Assembly (NCBI RefSeq): GCF_040744945.1
Contig: NZ_CP160453.1
Span: 3,224,001-3,288,000 of the forward strand
DNA from: Saccharothrix sp. HUAS TT1
GTDB taxonomy: Bacteria > Actinomycetota > Actinomycetes > Mycobacteriales > Pseudonocardiaceae
Direction of reading: 5' to 3'
DNA: 64,000 nucleotides
The notes under the pieces are model-generated. The model ran no database searches. It saw only the letters and a list, made by a program, of their open reading frames with translations, and was not told the origin of the DNA. Below are positions 1 through 8,840 of this stretch, piece after piece. How positions within the stretch are numbered: position 1 is the stretch's first letter; each line of letters starts with the position of its first letter. A program made the translations under genes and the position numbers.

Positions 1-1262
1 ACCGGCTCAACCGGATCATCCGGCGCGAGCTGGACGACGACGAGGCGTTCTCGGCGATCTTCGCCAACAGCGGCGCGGAGGCCGTCGAAGCGGCGATCAA
101 GCACGCCGAGCTGGACCGCGTGCTGCGCGCGGCCGAGCTGATGGCCGACGTCGAGGCCAACCTGGCGGCGTTGTCCGGCCCGATCGCGGCGAGCGCGCAC
201 GAGCGGGTCGGCAGCACGCCCGCGTCCGGGCGGGCCGGGCTGCTGGCCGCGATCGCCCGGCACAACGCCGAGGTCACCGCCCGCCCGCCGGTGTTCCTGA
301 CGCTGGAGGGCTCGTTCCACGGGAAGCTGGCGGGCAGCGTGCAGCTCACCCACAACGCCGACTACCGCACGCCGTTCGCGGCGCTCGCGGCGCAGGCGCG
401 GTTCGTGCCGCTCGACCGGCCCGGCGCGGCGAAGGCCGTCGCGGACGAGGTGCGCGCGACCGTGCTGGACGTCGTGGTCGAGGGCGGCGAGGCGCGGGTG
501 GTCGAGCGCGACTACCCGGTGGTCGCCGCGTTCCTGGTGGAACCCATCCAGGGCGAGGGCGGCATCAAGGTGGTGTCCGCCGAGCTGGCGGGCGAGATCC
601 AGCAGGTGTGCGCCGACCTCGGCGCGCCGGTCGTGGTCGACGAGATCCAGAGCGGCATGGGCCGGTCCGGCGCGTTCCTGGCGAGTTCGCTGGTGGGGCT
701 GCGCGGCGACTACTACGCGCTGGCCAAGAGCCTCGGCGGCGGTGTGGCGAAGGCGTCGGTGCTGCTGGTGCGCGAATCGCGGTACCGGCCCGACTTCGAG
801 CTGGTGCACAGCTCGACGTTCGCGAAGGACGCGTTCTCCTGCCACATCGCGGCGACGGTGCTGGACCTGCTGGAGGCCGACGACGGCCGGGCCTACCGGC
901 AGGCGGCGGAACTGGGCGGGAAGCTGACGGCCGCGCTGCGCGCCGTGCGATCGGACTACCCGGACGTCGTGAAGGACGTGCGCGGCCGGGGCCTGATGCT
1001 GGGGCTGGAGTTCCACTCGCAGGTCGGGGCGGCGTCACCGTCGATCCGCGCGAACGCGGGCCTGCTCGGCTACGTGATCGCCGGCTACCTGCTCCAGGCC
1101 CACGACATCCGCACCTTCCCGACCGCGAGCGCCGTGACCACGCTGCGGTTCGAACCGTCGATCCTGCTGACCGACGCCGAGATCGGCAGCCTGGACGCCG
1201 CCCTCCGCGCGGTGTGCGAGATCCTGCGCGCCCAGCCGGACGGGGGGTTCGCGACGTCCTGA
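1..1262 (+). CDS. Class III (omega) aminotransferase, 3' part
   Basis: The reading frame is open from base 3, so the gene begins outside the window. About 419 residues are present, close to a full-length class III PLP aminotransferase (430-460 residues). The upstream in-frame codons read FANSGAEAVEAAIKHA, the family's conserved substrate/cofactor segment. Further on are the VVDEIQSGMGR block (PLP-ring Asp) and YALAKSLGGG, which carries the Schiff-base lysine. Enzymes of this fold move an amino group between an omega-amine or amino acid and a keto acid. The substrate cannot be read from sequence; ornithine-, diaminobutyrate- and secondary-metabolite-type enzymes share these motifs. A 9-bp hairpin follows the stop, and the convergent helicase-like frame overlaps the 3' end antisense. 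Confidence 0.88.
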   Translation, partial: RLNRIIRRELDDDEAFSAIFANSGAEAVEAAIKHAELDRVLRAAELMADVEANLAALSGPIAASAHERVGSTPASGRAGLLAAIARHNAEVTARPPVFLTLEGSFHGKLAGSVQLTHNADYRTPFAALAAQARFVPLDRPGAAKAVADEVRATVLDVVVEGGEARVVERDYPVVAAFLVEPIQGEGGIKVVSAELAGEIQQVCADLGAPVVVDEIQSGMGRSGAFLASSLVGLRGDYYALAKSLGGGVAKASVLLVRESRYRPDFELVHSSTFAKDAFSCHIAATVLDLLEADDGRAYRQAAELGGKLTAALRAVRSDYPDVVKDVRGRGLMLGLEFHSQVGAASPSIRANAGLLGYVIAGYLLQAHDIRTFPTASAVTTLRFEPSILLTDAEIGSLDAALRAVCEILRAQPDGGFATS

Positions 1263-3260
1263 CCGCGGCCCGGCCCCTTCCGCGCGCCGGGAGGGGCCGG
1301 CCCCGGCCCCGGCCACCGCCCGCACCGAGCGGATGTGGCTGACCAGGAACTCGCGGTGCCCGCCGCACGGCCCGCAGTCGGCCTTCAGGTTGCCCGCCGC
1401 GTGGTCCACCGGCGTGATGACGTGCTTCACCGTGGTCCGCGGGCCGCTCGCCACCGCGATCTCCACCGACGTCCGGCTCACCAGCGCGTCCGCCAGCAGC
1501 ACGACCTCCGAGTCGCGCAGCACCAGCGACTGGTCCCGCAGCAGCCGCACCGCGCCGACCCGCTGCGACTCCGCCGGCGGCAGCACGAACGTCGGCCGCG
1601 GCCGTTCCCGCTCCACCAGCGCCGCCGCCAGCTTCGCCAGCTCCTGCCCGGTCAGCGGCGCCCTCCACCCGTCGACGCCCACCCGTACCACCGGCGGTGG
1701 CGGCTCGGCCCGGCGCCGGGGCGCCCGCTCGATCACCGCCGCGCCGTCCGCGCCGGCCGTCGTCGGCGCGTAACCGGCCGCCCGCAACAGCGCCAACGTC
1801 TCGCCGACGGGCTTCGCCGACGCCAGCACCGTCGGACCCAGCGGCTGCAGCGACAGCGGCGCCAACGACCGGTGCCGGGCGATCTCGCCGAGCAGCACCG
1901 GGTCCTCGGTCCGCACGCAGCACGCCACCGGCGTCACCGTGATCCGCCCGTGCTGCCGCGCCACCTCTCGGACCAGGTGCTCCAAGGTCGGCGGCACGCC
2001 GTGCTCGGCCACCGACGCCAGCCGCGCCAGCAGCTCGTCCGGCGCGTGCCCCGCGTCCAGCGCCCGCCGCACGCTCTCGCCGCTGAACCGCCACCCGCCC
2101 GTCGCGCCGTCCGCGGCCAGGTCCAGCACCTCGCTCAGCCCGCGGCTCGGCAGCCCGGCCACCGCGGCGGTCAGGTCCGGCCGCAGGTGCGCCGTCGCCG
2201 CCGCCGGCGGCACGAACCGGCCCGCCACCCCGGCCACGTCGTCCGCCAGCACCGCCCGGCCGAGCGCGGTCGCCGCGCCCAGCGCCACCAACCCGACCGA
2301 CTCGGCCTCCACCAGGGCCGCCTCGGTCGCCGACCGGCTGTGCGCGGCGGGGCGCGCCCACACCAGGTCCGCCACCACCTCGTGCCGGTGCTCGAACGCC
2401 TCGTCCTCACCCAGCTCCGCGTACCGCTCCAGCAGGCCGCGCCTGGTGCGGTCGCCCACGTCCGAGGAGGACGGCTCCGCCGACGCCGGGCCCTGCCTGC
2501 CCGGCGTCCACGTCAGCCGCGGCCACGCCCGCGCCAGCGCGGTCAACCGGTCCGCGGGCGAGGACGCGCGCCAGGCGTCCGACGGGCTGGTCGGCACCAG
2601 CCGGCCGTCGTCCACCGCGAGCAGCCGCGCCTGCACCGCCAGCCCCACCCACAGCCGCGCCCGGCCCTCGTCGGTCCGCAGCGCGCCCGCCACCCGCCGC
2701 AGCTCGCGCAGGCCGACCCCGGCCCGGCACACCACCTGGTCGACGTCGCACAGGTCGACCAGCCGCGTCACGCCGTCCACAGTGGACGTCGCGGGCGTGG
2801 TCGCGGCCCGGTCGGCGAAACCGCGGTGCTGCGGGACCCGGCGCGGCGCGCGCGGCGCGGGCGTGACGCGCCGCGGCGGCTCGTCCTCCACCAGCCGCAG
2901 CCCCGGCGAGCTGACCAACCGGCCCGCCTCCGACCACACCAGCGCCCGCGCCCGCAACCGCGCCAACGCCTTCTTCAGCTCCGCCCGCGACGCCTTCCCG
3001 TTGCAGCGCAACCGGTCCGCCACCAGCTCCACACCGGCCTCGTCGCCGAGCCGCAGCACGGTGTCCAGCACGTCCCGGCACGCCTGGTCGAGCCCGTCGA
3101 CGGCCGCGCGCAACGACGCCGTCGTGGTCAGCTCGTCCGCCAGCGCCCGCAGCGAGTGGGGCCGGCGGTCGGCGGCGTCCCGGCGCAGCTCCAGGACGTC
3201 CCGGACCTCCTCCGCGGTCAGCTCGCGCAACCAGCCGGCCAGTGCCGATTTCCTACCCAC
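1035..3260 (-). CDS. Helicase-associated (XPB/Ssl2-like N-terminal) domain protein
   Basis: About 741 residues from a GTG at 3260. The frame has no stop until 4.0 kb, but family similarity starts at VGRKSALAGWLRELT. The actinobacterial Helicase_C_3 / XPB-Ssl2-like family shares this layout: an N-terminal winged-helix region (CRDVLDTVLRLG, ALARLRARALV), a long alpha-helical middle, and a late block containing GLSEVLDLAADGATGGWRFS, LEHLVREVARQHGRI and PLGPTVLASAKP. It is thought to be a DNA-repair or transcription-linked accessory protein; its biochemical role is not known. No Walker motifs are present. The family's usual end is near SHIRSVRAV (about nt 1320). Here the frame runs another 85-95 codons, through the hairpin and antisense into the aminotransferase, ending at 1035. 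That tail is low-complexity and probably not original. Confidence 0.8.
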   Translation of the reverse strand: MGRKSALAGWLRELTAEEVRDVLELRRDAADRRPHSLRALADELTTTASLRAAVDGLDQACRDVLDTVLRLGDEAGVELVADRLRCNGKASRAELKKALARLRARALVWSEAGRLVSSPGLRLVEDEPPRRVTPAPRAPRRVPQHRGFADRAATTPATSTVDGVTRLVDLCDVDQVVCRAGVGLRELRRVAGALRTDEGRARLWVGLAVQARLLAVDDGRLVPTSPSDAWRASSPADRLTALARAWPRLTWTPGRQGPASAEPSSSDVGDRTRRGLLERYAELGEDEAFEHRHEVVADLVWARPAAHSRSATEAALVEAESVGLVALGAATALGRAVLADDVAGVAGRFVPPAAATAHLRPDLTAAVAGLPSRGLSEVLDLAADGATGGWRFSGESVRRALDAGHAPDELLARLASVAEHGVPPTLEHLVREVARQHGRITVTPVACCVRTEDPVLLGEIARHRSLAPLSLQPLGPTVLASAKPVGETLALLRAAGYAPTTAGADGAAVIERAPRRRAEPPPPVVRVGVDGWRAPLTGQELAKLAAALVERERPRPTFVLPPAESQRVGAVRLLRDQSLVLRDSEVVLLADALVSRTSVEIAVASGPRTTVKHVITPVDHAAGNLKADCGPCGGHREFLVSHIRSVRAVAGAGAGPSRRAEGAGPRSGRREPPVRLGAQDLAHRAEGGVQAADLGVGQQDRRFEPQRGHGARGREGADVVGLEQVAGDHVAEQARVRADRR
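1270..1300. terminator. GC hairpin between convergent genes
   Basis: CCGGCCCCT (1270-1278) pairs perfectly with AGGGGCCGG (1292-1300). The position just after the aminotransferase stop, where a convergent gene would be expected to end, suggests a bidirectional terminator. There is no clear U-tract. Confidence 0.5.
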
Positions 3261-3329
3261 CCGGCCGATTATGCACAGCCCGTGACCGCTCGGTGATGCG
3301 TTGCGATAGAGCGTTCGAATGAGCCACGA

Positions 3330-4010
3330 ATGGACGAACGTAAGCTGTGCGCCGTGGAATTCAGCGGCTTCGGCGAACACGCCATCGACTTCTACGACGG
3401 ACTCGTGGTCGACAACTCCAAGGCGTACTGGGAGGACCACAAGCACATCTACCAGCAGGACGTCCGTGCGTCGATGGAGGCGTTGCTCACCGCGCTGGAA
3501 CCCGAGTTCGGGCCGGGAAAGGTCTTTCGGCCCTATCGCGACGTGCGGTTCAGCAAGGACAAGCGGCCTTACAAAGACCACTGCGGCGGTGTGGTCGAAC
3601 TCGGTCGCGGTGGCGGGGCTCACTACGCGCAGGTCGGGACCGAGGGCCTGCTCGTGGCCGGCGGGTCGTTCGCCATGGCGTCGGACCAGCTCGCCCGCTA
3701 CCGGTCGTCCGTCGACGACGACGTGCGCGGCCGGGCGCTGGAGGAGCTGCTGGCCGGGCTGACCGGCAGCGGCTGGGAGCTGCGCGGCGACAAGCTCAAG
3801 CGCGCGCCGCGCGGGGTGGACGTCGGGCACCCGCGGATCGAACTGCTCAAGCACAAGCGGCTGTACGTGGCGAAGGTGTGGCCGCCCGACGACGTGCTGC
3901 ACGAGCCGGGCTGCCTGGACCGGGTGCGCGACGCCTGGCGCGAGGTCACGCCGCTGGTCGACTGGTGCGCCGACCACATCGGCCTGACCGAGGTGGGCTT
4001 CCGCCGCTGA
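3330..4010 (+). CDS. DUF2461 domain protein
   Basis: 226 residues from ATG 3330; a GTG at 3354 (VEFSGF...) is an equally plausible start because neither has a strong ribosome site. The DUF2461/TIGR02453 signature is clear: FYDGLVVDNSKAYWEDHK near the N-terminus, FRPYRDVRFSKDKRPYKDH in the centre, and a C-terminal LKHKRLYVAK block. The family is widespread in bacteria and fungi and has no established enzymatic function. The gene is divergent from the helicase-like gene (70-bp intergenic) and convergent with vanZ. No signal peptide or membrane segment is seen, so it should be cytoplasmic. Confidence 0.88.
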   Translation: MDERKLCAVEFSGFGEHAIDFYDGLVVDNSKAYWEDHKHIYQQDVRASMEALLTALEPEFGPGKVFRPYRDVRFSKDKRPYKDHCGGVVELGRGGGAHYAQVGTEGLLVAGGSFAMASDQLARYRSSVDDDVRGRALEELLAGLTGSGWELRGDKLKRAPRGVDVGHPRIELLKHKRLYVAKVWPPDDVLHEPGCLDRVRDAWREVTPLVDWCADHIGLTEVGFRR

Positions 4011-4052
4011 CGTCCCGCCCGACGTCCCGCCGCGGGCCTCTGCGAGGCGGCC

Positions 4053-4403
4053 TCACTCTGCTGGAGGGGTCCTCCGGTCCCGGGACGCCGACCGCGCCAC
4101 CAGGTAGCCGAGACCGATGCCGGCGACGTCGACCAGGCCGTCCAGCACGTCCCCGCCACGCCCGAGCGCGGTGATGAGCCACTGCAACACTTCCGAGACC
4201 GCCGCGTAACCGATCAGGCCGGCCACGAGCGCCCGGACGGGCAGCCGCGCGAGCCACCCGGTGCCCGTGAGCAGCGCGAACAGCAGGAGGTGCACCACCT
4301 TGTCGGTGCCCGGCGGAGCCGTCGGCACACCTGACGCGGGGGTGAACAGCACGATGACGCTGAGCGACACCGCGACCACGAACGGAAGGATTCTGACGCC
4401 CAC
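4053..4403 (-). CDS. VanZ-like membrane protein
   Basis: 116 residues from a GTG at 4403. The frame is open further upstream, but the first hydrophobic helix starts right after this codon (VGVRILPFVVAVSLSVIVLF). The VanZ hallmark DKVVHLLLFALL follows, then helices over LVAGLIGYAAVSEVLQW and the GRGGDVLDGLVDVAGIGLG block, giving three to four membrane segments. The family is named after the teicoplanin-resistance protein VanZ, but most chromosomal actinobacterial copies are not linked to glycopeptide resistance. Nothing here (no vanRSHAX) suggests such a role. It is divergent from pyruvate kinase. Confidence 0.85.
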   Translation of the reverse strand: MGVRILPFVVAVSLSVIVLFTPASGVPTAPPGTDKVVHLLLFALLTGTGWLARLPVRALVAGLIGYAAVSEVLQWLITALGRGGDVLDGLVDVAGIGLGYLVARSASRDRRTPPAE

Positions 4404-4471
4404 GGGGCAGATTCTGCCTGTTTCGCGGAGATTACCCCCCGGTACATCCTGATCGGTCCAGTGACAGGGAC

Positions 4472-4486
4472 TACGCTCCTGAGACG
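4472..4486 (+). promoter_or_regulatory. Putative -10 box for a leaderless pyk transcript
   Basis: TACGCT (4472-4477, matching the actinobacterial TANNNT -10) lies 8 nt upstream of the pyk GTG at 4486. There is no Shine-Dalgarno sequence between them, which is the arrangement expected for a leaderless mRNA. Confidence 0.45.
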
Positions 4487-5910
4487 TGAGTCGACGCGCG
4501 AAGATCGTCTGTACGATGGGTCCTGCCACCGCGACCGAGGACAAGGTCAACGAGCTGGTGGCGGCCGGTATGGACGTTGCCCGGATGAACTTCAGCCACG
4601 GCAGCCATGCCGACCACAAGCAGGTCTACGACCTCGTCCGCAACGCGGCCGATGCGTCGGGCCGCGCGGTCGGCGTCCTGGCCGACCTCCAGGGACCGAA
4701 GATCCGGCTCGGCCGGTTCGCCCACGGCCCGGTCGAGTGGCGCACCGGCGACGTCGTCCGGGTGACCGTCGAGGACGTCGAGGGCACCCACGACCGCGTC
4801 TCCACCACCTACAAGCAGCTGGCGCAGGACGCCAAGGTCGGCGACCGCCTGCTGGTGGACGACGGCAAGGTCGGCCTGACCGTCATCGAGGTCGACGGCC
4901 CGGACGTGGTCTGCGAGGTCACCGAGGGCGGCCCCGTCAGCAACAACAAGGGCCTCTCGCTGCCCGGCATGGACGTCTCCGTGCCGGCCCTGTCCGAGAA
5001 GGACATCGAGGACCTGGAGTTCGCCCTGAACCTGGGCGTCGACTTCATCGCCCTGTCGTTCGTCCGCTCGCCCGCCGACATCGACCTGGTCCACCAGGTG
5101 ATGGACCGCGTGGGCCACGGCCGCAAGCCGGTGATCGCCAAGATCGAGAAGCCGGAGGCGGTCGACAACCTCGAAGCGATCGTGCTCGCCTTCGACGGCG
5201 TCATGGTGGCCCGCGGCGACCTGGGCGTCGAGCTGCCGCTGGAGCACGTGCCGCTGGTGCAGAAGCGGGCGATCCAGATCGCCCGCGAGAACGCCAAGCC
5301 GGTGATCGTCGCCACCCAGATGCTCGACTCGATGATCACCAACTCCCGGCCGACCCGCGCCGAGACGTCGGACGTCGCCAACGCGGTGCTCGACGGCGCG
5401 GACGCGCTGATGCTGTCCGGCGAGACCTCGGTCGGCCGGTACGCCATCGAGACGGTCAAGACCATGGCCCGCATCATCGTGGCCGTCGAGACCGAGTCCA
5501 CCGTGGTCCCGCCGCTGACCCACGTCCCGCGCACCAAGCGCGGCGTGATCTCGTACGCGGCGCGCGACATCGGCGAGCGGCTGAACGCGAAGGCGCTGGT
5601 CGCGTTCACCCAGTCCGGCGACACCGTGCGGCGGCTGGCCCGCCTGCACACCCCGCTGCCGCTGCTGGCGTTCACGCCGGAGCCCAGCGTGCGCAGTCAG
5701 CTTTCTCTCACCTGGGGCACCGAGACGTTCCTGGTGCCTAAGGTGGACTCGACGGACGAGATGGTCCGCCAGGTCGACCTCTCGATGATCGACATCGCCC
5801 GCTACCAGCCGGGCGACCTCGTCGTGGTCGTGGCAGGCTCGCCGCCTGGCACCATCGGCTCGACCAACCTCATCCGGGTGCACCGCCTGGGGGAGGACGA
5901 CCACGCGTAG
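4486..5910 (+). CDS. pyk: Pyruvate kinase
   Basis: 474 residues, the normal length for the bacterial enzyme, which converts phosphoenolpyruvate and ADP to pyruvate and ATP in the last step of glycolysis. It starts at GTG with SRRAKIVCTMGPAT, the conserved first strand. NFSHGSHADH follows, then PVIAKIEKPEAVDN, which holds the catalytic lysine and metal-binding Glu. MVARGDLGVELPLE and VIVATQMLDSMI complete the TIM barrel. The last ~130 residues form the allosteric C-domain (AFTQSGDTVRRLAR, GTIGSTNLIRVHRLG). The next gene, tesB, starts 8 bp after the stop with a ribosome site overlapping the stop codon, so the two are probably co-transcribed. Confidence 0.97.
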   Translation: MSRRAKIVCTMGPATATEDKVNELVAAGMDVARMNFSHGSHADHKQVYDLVRNAADASGRAVGVLADLQGPKIRLGRFAHGPVEWRTGDVVRVTVEDVEGTHDRVSTTYKQLAQDAKVGDRLLVDDGKVGLTVIEVDGPDVVCEVTEGGPVSNNKGLSLPGMDVSVPALSEKDIEDLEFALNLGVDFIALSFVRSPADIDLVHQVMDRVGHGRKPVIAKIEKPEAVDNLEAIVLAFDGVMVARGDLGVELPLEHVPLVQKRAIQIARENAKPVIVATQMLDSMITNSRPTRAETSDVANAVLDGADALMLSGETSVGRYAIETVKTMARIIVAVETESTVVPPLTHVPRTKRGVISYAARDIGERLNAKALVAFTQSGDTVRRLARLHTPLPLLAFTPEPSVRSQLSLTWGTETFLVPKVDSTDEMVRQVDLSMIDIARYQPGDLVVVVAGSPPGTIGSTNLIRVHRLGEDDHA

Positions 5911-5918
5911 GAGATGAC

Positions 5919-6842
5919 GTGACCGAGGCTGCCCGTGCTGCGGCGACCGCTGGGTTCTCGGGTGTCCCGCTGGACACCGACGGCGTGCCGCACGGGCAGC
6001 CCGTTCTCGACCGCCTCGTCGCGCTCCTCGACCTGGAGCGCATCGAGGAGAACATCTTCCGCGGGGTGTCACCCGCCGAGTCGCCCGTCCGGGTGTTCGG
6101 CGGGCAGGTGGCCGGTCAGGCCCTGGTAGCCGCCGGCCGGACCGTGCCACCGGAACGCCGGGTCCACTCGCTGCACTCGTACTTCATCCGCGGCGGTGAC
6201 CCGAGCGTCCCGATCGTGTACGAAGTGGACCGCGTCCGTGACGGGCGGTCCTTCACGACCCGGCGCGTGGTGGCCGTCCAGCACGGCAAGGCCATCTTCA
6301 CCCTGTCGGCGTCGTTCCAGCTGGACGAGCCGGGCCTGGACCACCAGGAGCCGATGCCCGCCGTGCCGCCGCCGGCGACGCTGCCGACCTACGCCGAGTC
6401 GGCCGCCGGCTACCTGGAGAAGGTCGGCATGGCGCGCCTGCCGAGGCCGATCGACATCCGGTACGTGACCGAGCCGCCGTGGCGGGCCCGCGAGGACGGT
6501 CCGGGCGAGGCGCGCAGCCAGGTGTGGATGAGGGCGGACGGCAAGCTGCCGGACGACGACCTGCTGCACGTGTGCGTGCTGGCGTACGCGTCGGACATGA
6601 CCCTGCTCGACTCGGTGCTGGTGCGGCACGGGGTGTACTGGGGCACCGACAAGGTCCTGGGCGCGAGCCTGGACCACGCGATGTGGTTCCACCGCCGGTT
6701 CCGGGCCGACGAGTGGTTCCTCTACGACTGCGCCTCGCCCTCGGCGTCGGGCGCGCGGGGCCTGGCGACGGGCCGCTTCTACCGCCACGACGGCCAGTTG
6801 GTGGCCACCGTGGTGCAGGAGGGCCTGCTCAGGGTCCTGTAG
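5919..6842 (+). CDS. tesB: Acyl-CoA thioesterase II
   Basis: 307 residues from GTG 5919, preceded by TAGGAGATGAC whose GGAG overlaps the pyk stop codon. This is a double hot-dog thioesterase of the TesB family. The N-terminal domain has ENIFRGVSPAESPVRVFGGQV. Then come RVHSLHSYFIRGGDP and GRSFTTRRVVAVQHG, and the C-terminal domain has LDHAMWFHRRFRADEWFLYD and GRFYRHDGQLVATVVQEGLLR. The last motif is the strongest TesB signature. It hydrolyses medium- and long-chain acyl-CoA to free fatty acid and CoA. Linkage to pyk is common in actinobacteria. Confidence 0.95.
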   Translation: MTEAARAAATAGFSGVPLDTDGVPHGQPVLDRLVALLDLERIEENIFRGVSPAESPVRVFGGQVAGQALVAAGRTVPPERRVHSLHSYFIRGGDPSVPIVYEVDRVRDGRSFTTRRVVAVQHGKAIFTLSASFQLDEPGLDHQEPMPAVPPPATLPTYAESAAGYLEKVGMARLPRPIDIRYVTEPPWRAREDGPGEARSQVWMRADGKLPDDDLLHVCVLAYASDMTLLDSVLVRHGVYWGTDKVLGASLDHAMWFHRRFRADEWFLYDCASPSASGARGLATGRFYRHDGQLVATVVQEGLLRVL

Positions 6843-6894
6843 TCGATCAGCTACTCTGCGCAGTCAACGGAGCGCGTGCTGGAGGTGGGCCGCG

Positions 6895-7455
6895 ATGAGC
6901 GTGATGCCCTGGCCTGACCACTTGCTCACCCTTGAGGAGTGGGACGCGCTGCCGGAGCACGAGTCGCACCACGTGGAGCTGGTCGAAGGAATCCTGCTCG
7001 TGGCCCCCAAACCGGCGCCGAAGCACCAGGTGGCGATGGCGAACCTGCGGCACTGCCTCAAAGGGCAACTGCCGGCAGAAGCGGTGGCTGTCCTGGACGT
7101 CGACGTCCTGATCGACCCCGAGCCGCCGCTCACGGTGCGCGCGCCCGACGTGGTGGTCGTGCCGACTGAGCGCTACTGGGAGCACCCGAAGCGGTTCGAC
7201 CCGGCAGACCTGCGGCTGGCCGTGGAGATCGTGTCGCCCGGGACGCGTCGCACCGACCGCATGTTCAAGCCGATCGAGTACGCCAAGGCGGGCATCCCGC
7301 ACTACTGGCTCGTCGAACTCGACGAACCGATCACGCTCACCGCGTTCGACCTGGTCGCCGGCGGGTACGAAGAGATCGCGAGAGGAACGGTGAGGGTGGA
7401 GGTCCCCACTCCCTTCCCGATCACCGTGGACCTCACGGACTTGATCAACCCTTGA
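6895..7455 (+). CDS. Uma2-family (DUF820) PD-(D/E)XK nuclease-fold protein
   Basis: 186 residues from ATG 6895 with a GGAGGTGGG ribosome site. Family blocks are all present: an N-terminal LTLEEWDAL and VELVEGILLVAPKP, a central VRAPDVVVVP with the predicted metal-binding Asp, then LAVEIVSPGTRRTD with the Glu, and KPIEYAKAGIPHYWLVEL. Uma2 proteins have a restriction-endonuclease-like core and are very numerous in actinomycetes and cyanobacteria. The physiological target is unknown. The gene is solitary, and its stop overlaps the tail of the convergent decarboxylase gene by 11 bp. Confidence 0.88.
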   Translation: MSVMPWPDHLLTLEEWDALPEHESHHVELVEGILLVAPKPAPKHQVAMANLRHCLKGQLPAEAVAVLDVDVLIDPEPPLTVRAPDVVVVPTERYWEHPKRFDPADLRLAVEIVSPGTRRTDRMFKPIEYAKAGIPHYWLVELDEPITLTAFDLVAGGYEEIARGTVRVEVPTPFPITVDLTDLINP

Positions 7456-8830
7456 CCCGCAGGGCGTCCCACAGCGCCCGGACGTGGTGCTCCCTGGTCG
7501 CCTCGGCCCCGATCGCCACCCGGATGGCGAACCGGCCGCCGACGACGGTGTGCGTGACGAACGCGTCGCCGCCCGCGTTGACCCGGTCCATCGCCTCGCG
7601 GGTGGCCCCGTCGCCGGCCCGGTGGGCGAGGGTGAGCAGGGACAGCGACCGGGGGACGACCAGCTGCCACTCGTCGGACGCCGCCACCCACGACTCCAGC
7701 AGCGCCGCCAGCTCCACGTGGCCCCGCAGGTGCGCCCGCACGCCCTCCAGCCCGTACCAGCGCAGCACCGACCACAGCTTCAACGCCCGGAACCGGCGGC
7801 CCAGCGGGACCTGCCAGTCGCGGTAGTCCACGACCGCGCCCGAGTCGGTCGCCGTGTTCCGCAGGTACTCCGGCAGGATCGTCAGCGCGTCGACCAGCAC
7901 GTCCGGGTGGGCGGTCCAGAACAGGGACAGGTCGAACGCGGTGAGCATCCACTTGTGCGCGTTCGAGGTGAACGAGTCGGCCAGCTCCACGCCGTCGAAC
8001 AGGTCCCGGAACTCCGGGCACAGCGCCGCCGGACCCGCCCACGCCGCGTCCACGTGCAGCCAGATCCCGTGCTCCGCGCACAGCGCGGCGATCTCGCGCA
8101 CCGGGTCCACCGCGCCCGTGCCGGTGGTGCCGACGGTCGCGCACACCAGCACCGGGCGGCGGCCGGCGGCGAGGTCGGACCCGATCCGCTCGGCCAGGGC
8201 GTCCACCCGCATCGCCAGCCGGTCGTCCACCTCGACCGACCGCACGGCCTGCCCGCCGAGCCCGGCCATCCGGGCCGCCCGTTCGAGCGACGAGTGGGTC
8301 TGCGACGACACGTACACCACCTCGGTCCCGTCCACCCCCGCCTGCCGCCACTCGCCGCCCGACGCGCGGTGCAGCGCGGCGAGCGTCGCGACCAGCGCGG
8401 CCGACGACGCGGTGTCCTGGACGACCCCGCCGCCGACGAACGACGACGGCAGGCCCATGGCGCCGACCAGCTCGTCCATCAGGTGCTGCTCGACCTCGGT
8501 GGCGGCGGGGGAGGTGGACCACAACATGCCCTGCACGCCCAGCCCCGACGACAGCAGGTCGCCCAGCACCGACGGCAGGGAGGCGTTCGACGGGAAGTAG
8601 GCGAAGAAGCCGGGGTGCTGCCAGTGCGTGGTCCCCGGCAGCACGACCCGGTCCAGGTCGGCCAGCAGCCCGTCGAAGCCCTCGCCCCGCTCGGGCAGCC
8701 CGGCCAGCTGCCCCCGCACCCACCCCGGCTCGACCCGCGACCTCACCGGGAAGTCCTCGACGCGCGAGCGGTAGTCGGCGATCCAGTCGACCACCTCGTG
8801 GCCGATGCGGCGGAACTCGTCGGGGTCCAT
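7445..8830 (-). CDS. PLP-dependent group II amino acid decarboxylase (aromatic/AADC-like)
   Basis: 461 residues from ATG 8830; a TTG nine bases upstream is possible but less likely. The fold-type I group II decarboxylase pattern is complete: THWQHPGFFAYFPSN (substrate loop), the cofactor-stacking SSQTHSSLERAARMAG, the PLP-ring Asp in HVDAAWAGPA, and the Schiff-base lysine in TSNAHKWML (about residue 293). A C-terminal GGRFAIRVAIGAEATR closes the barrel. These enzymes decarboxylate aromatic amino acids such as tryptophan, tyrosine or DOPA to amines. The exact substrate is not determined here. It lies 10 bp after an Lrp-type regulator on the same strand and opposite a LysE exporter, suggesting amino-acid-responsive control. 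Confidence 0.88.
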   Translation of the reverse strand: MDPDEFRRIGHEVVDWIADYRSRVEDFPVRSRVEPGWVRGQLAGLPERGEGFDGLLADLDRVVLPGTTHWQHPGFFAYFPSNASLPSVLGDLLSSGLGVQGMLWSTSPAATEVEQHLMDELVGAMGLPSSFVGGGVVQDTASSAALVATLAALHRASGGEWRQAGVDGTEVVYVSSQTHSSLERAARMAGLGGQAVRSVEVDDRLAMRVDALAERIGSDLAAGRRPVLVCATVGTTGTGAVDPVREIAALCAEHGIWLHVDAAWAGPAALCPEFRDLFDGVELADSFTSNAHKWMLTAFDLSLFWTAHPDVLVDALTILPEYLRNTATDSGAVVDYRDWQVPLGRRFRALKLWSVLRWYGLEGVRAHLRGHVELAALLESWVAASDEWQLVVPRSLSLLTLAHRAGDGATREAMDRVNAGGDAFVTHTVVGGRFAIRVAIGAEATREHHVRALWDALRVKG

Positions 8831-8840
8831 GCCGGGCAAT

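Noticed and set aside
4053..4403. VanZ homologue as a sign of glycopeptide resistance.
   Set aside because: No other van genes are present; the VanZ fold is common in unrelated actinobacterial loci.
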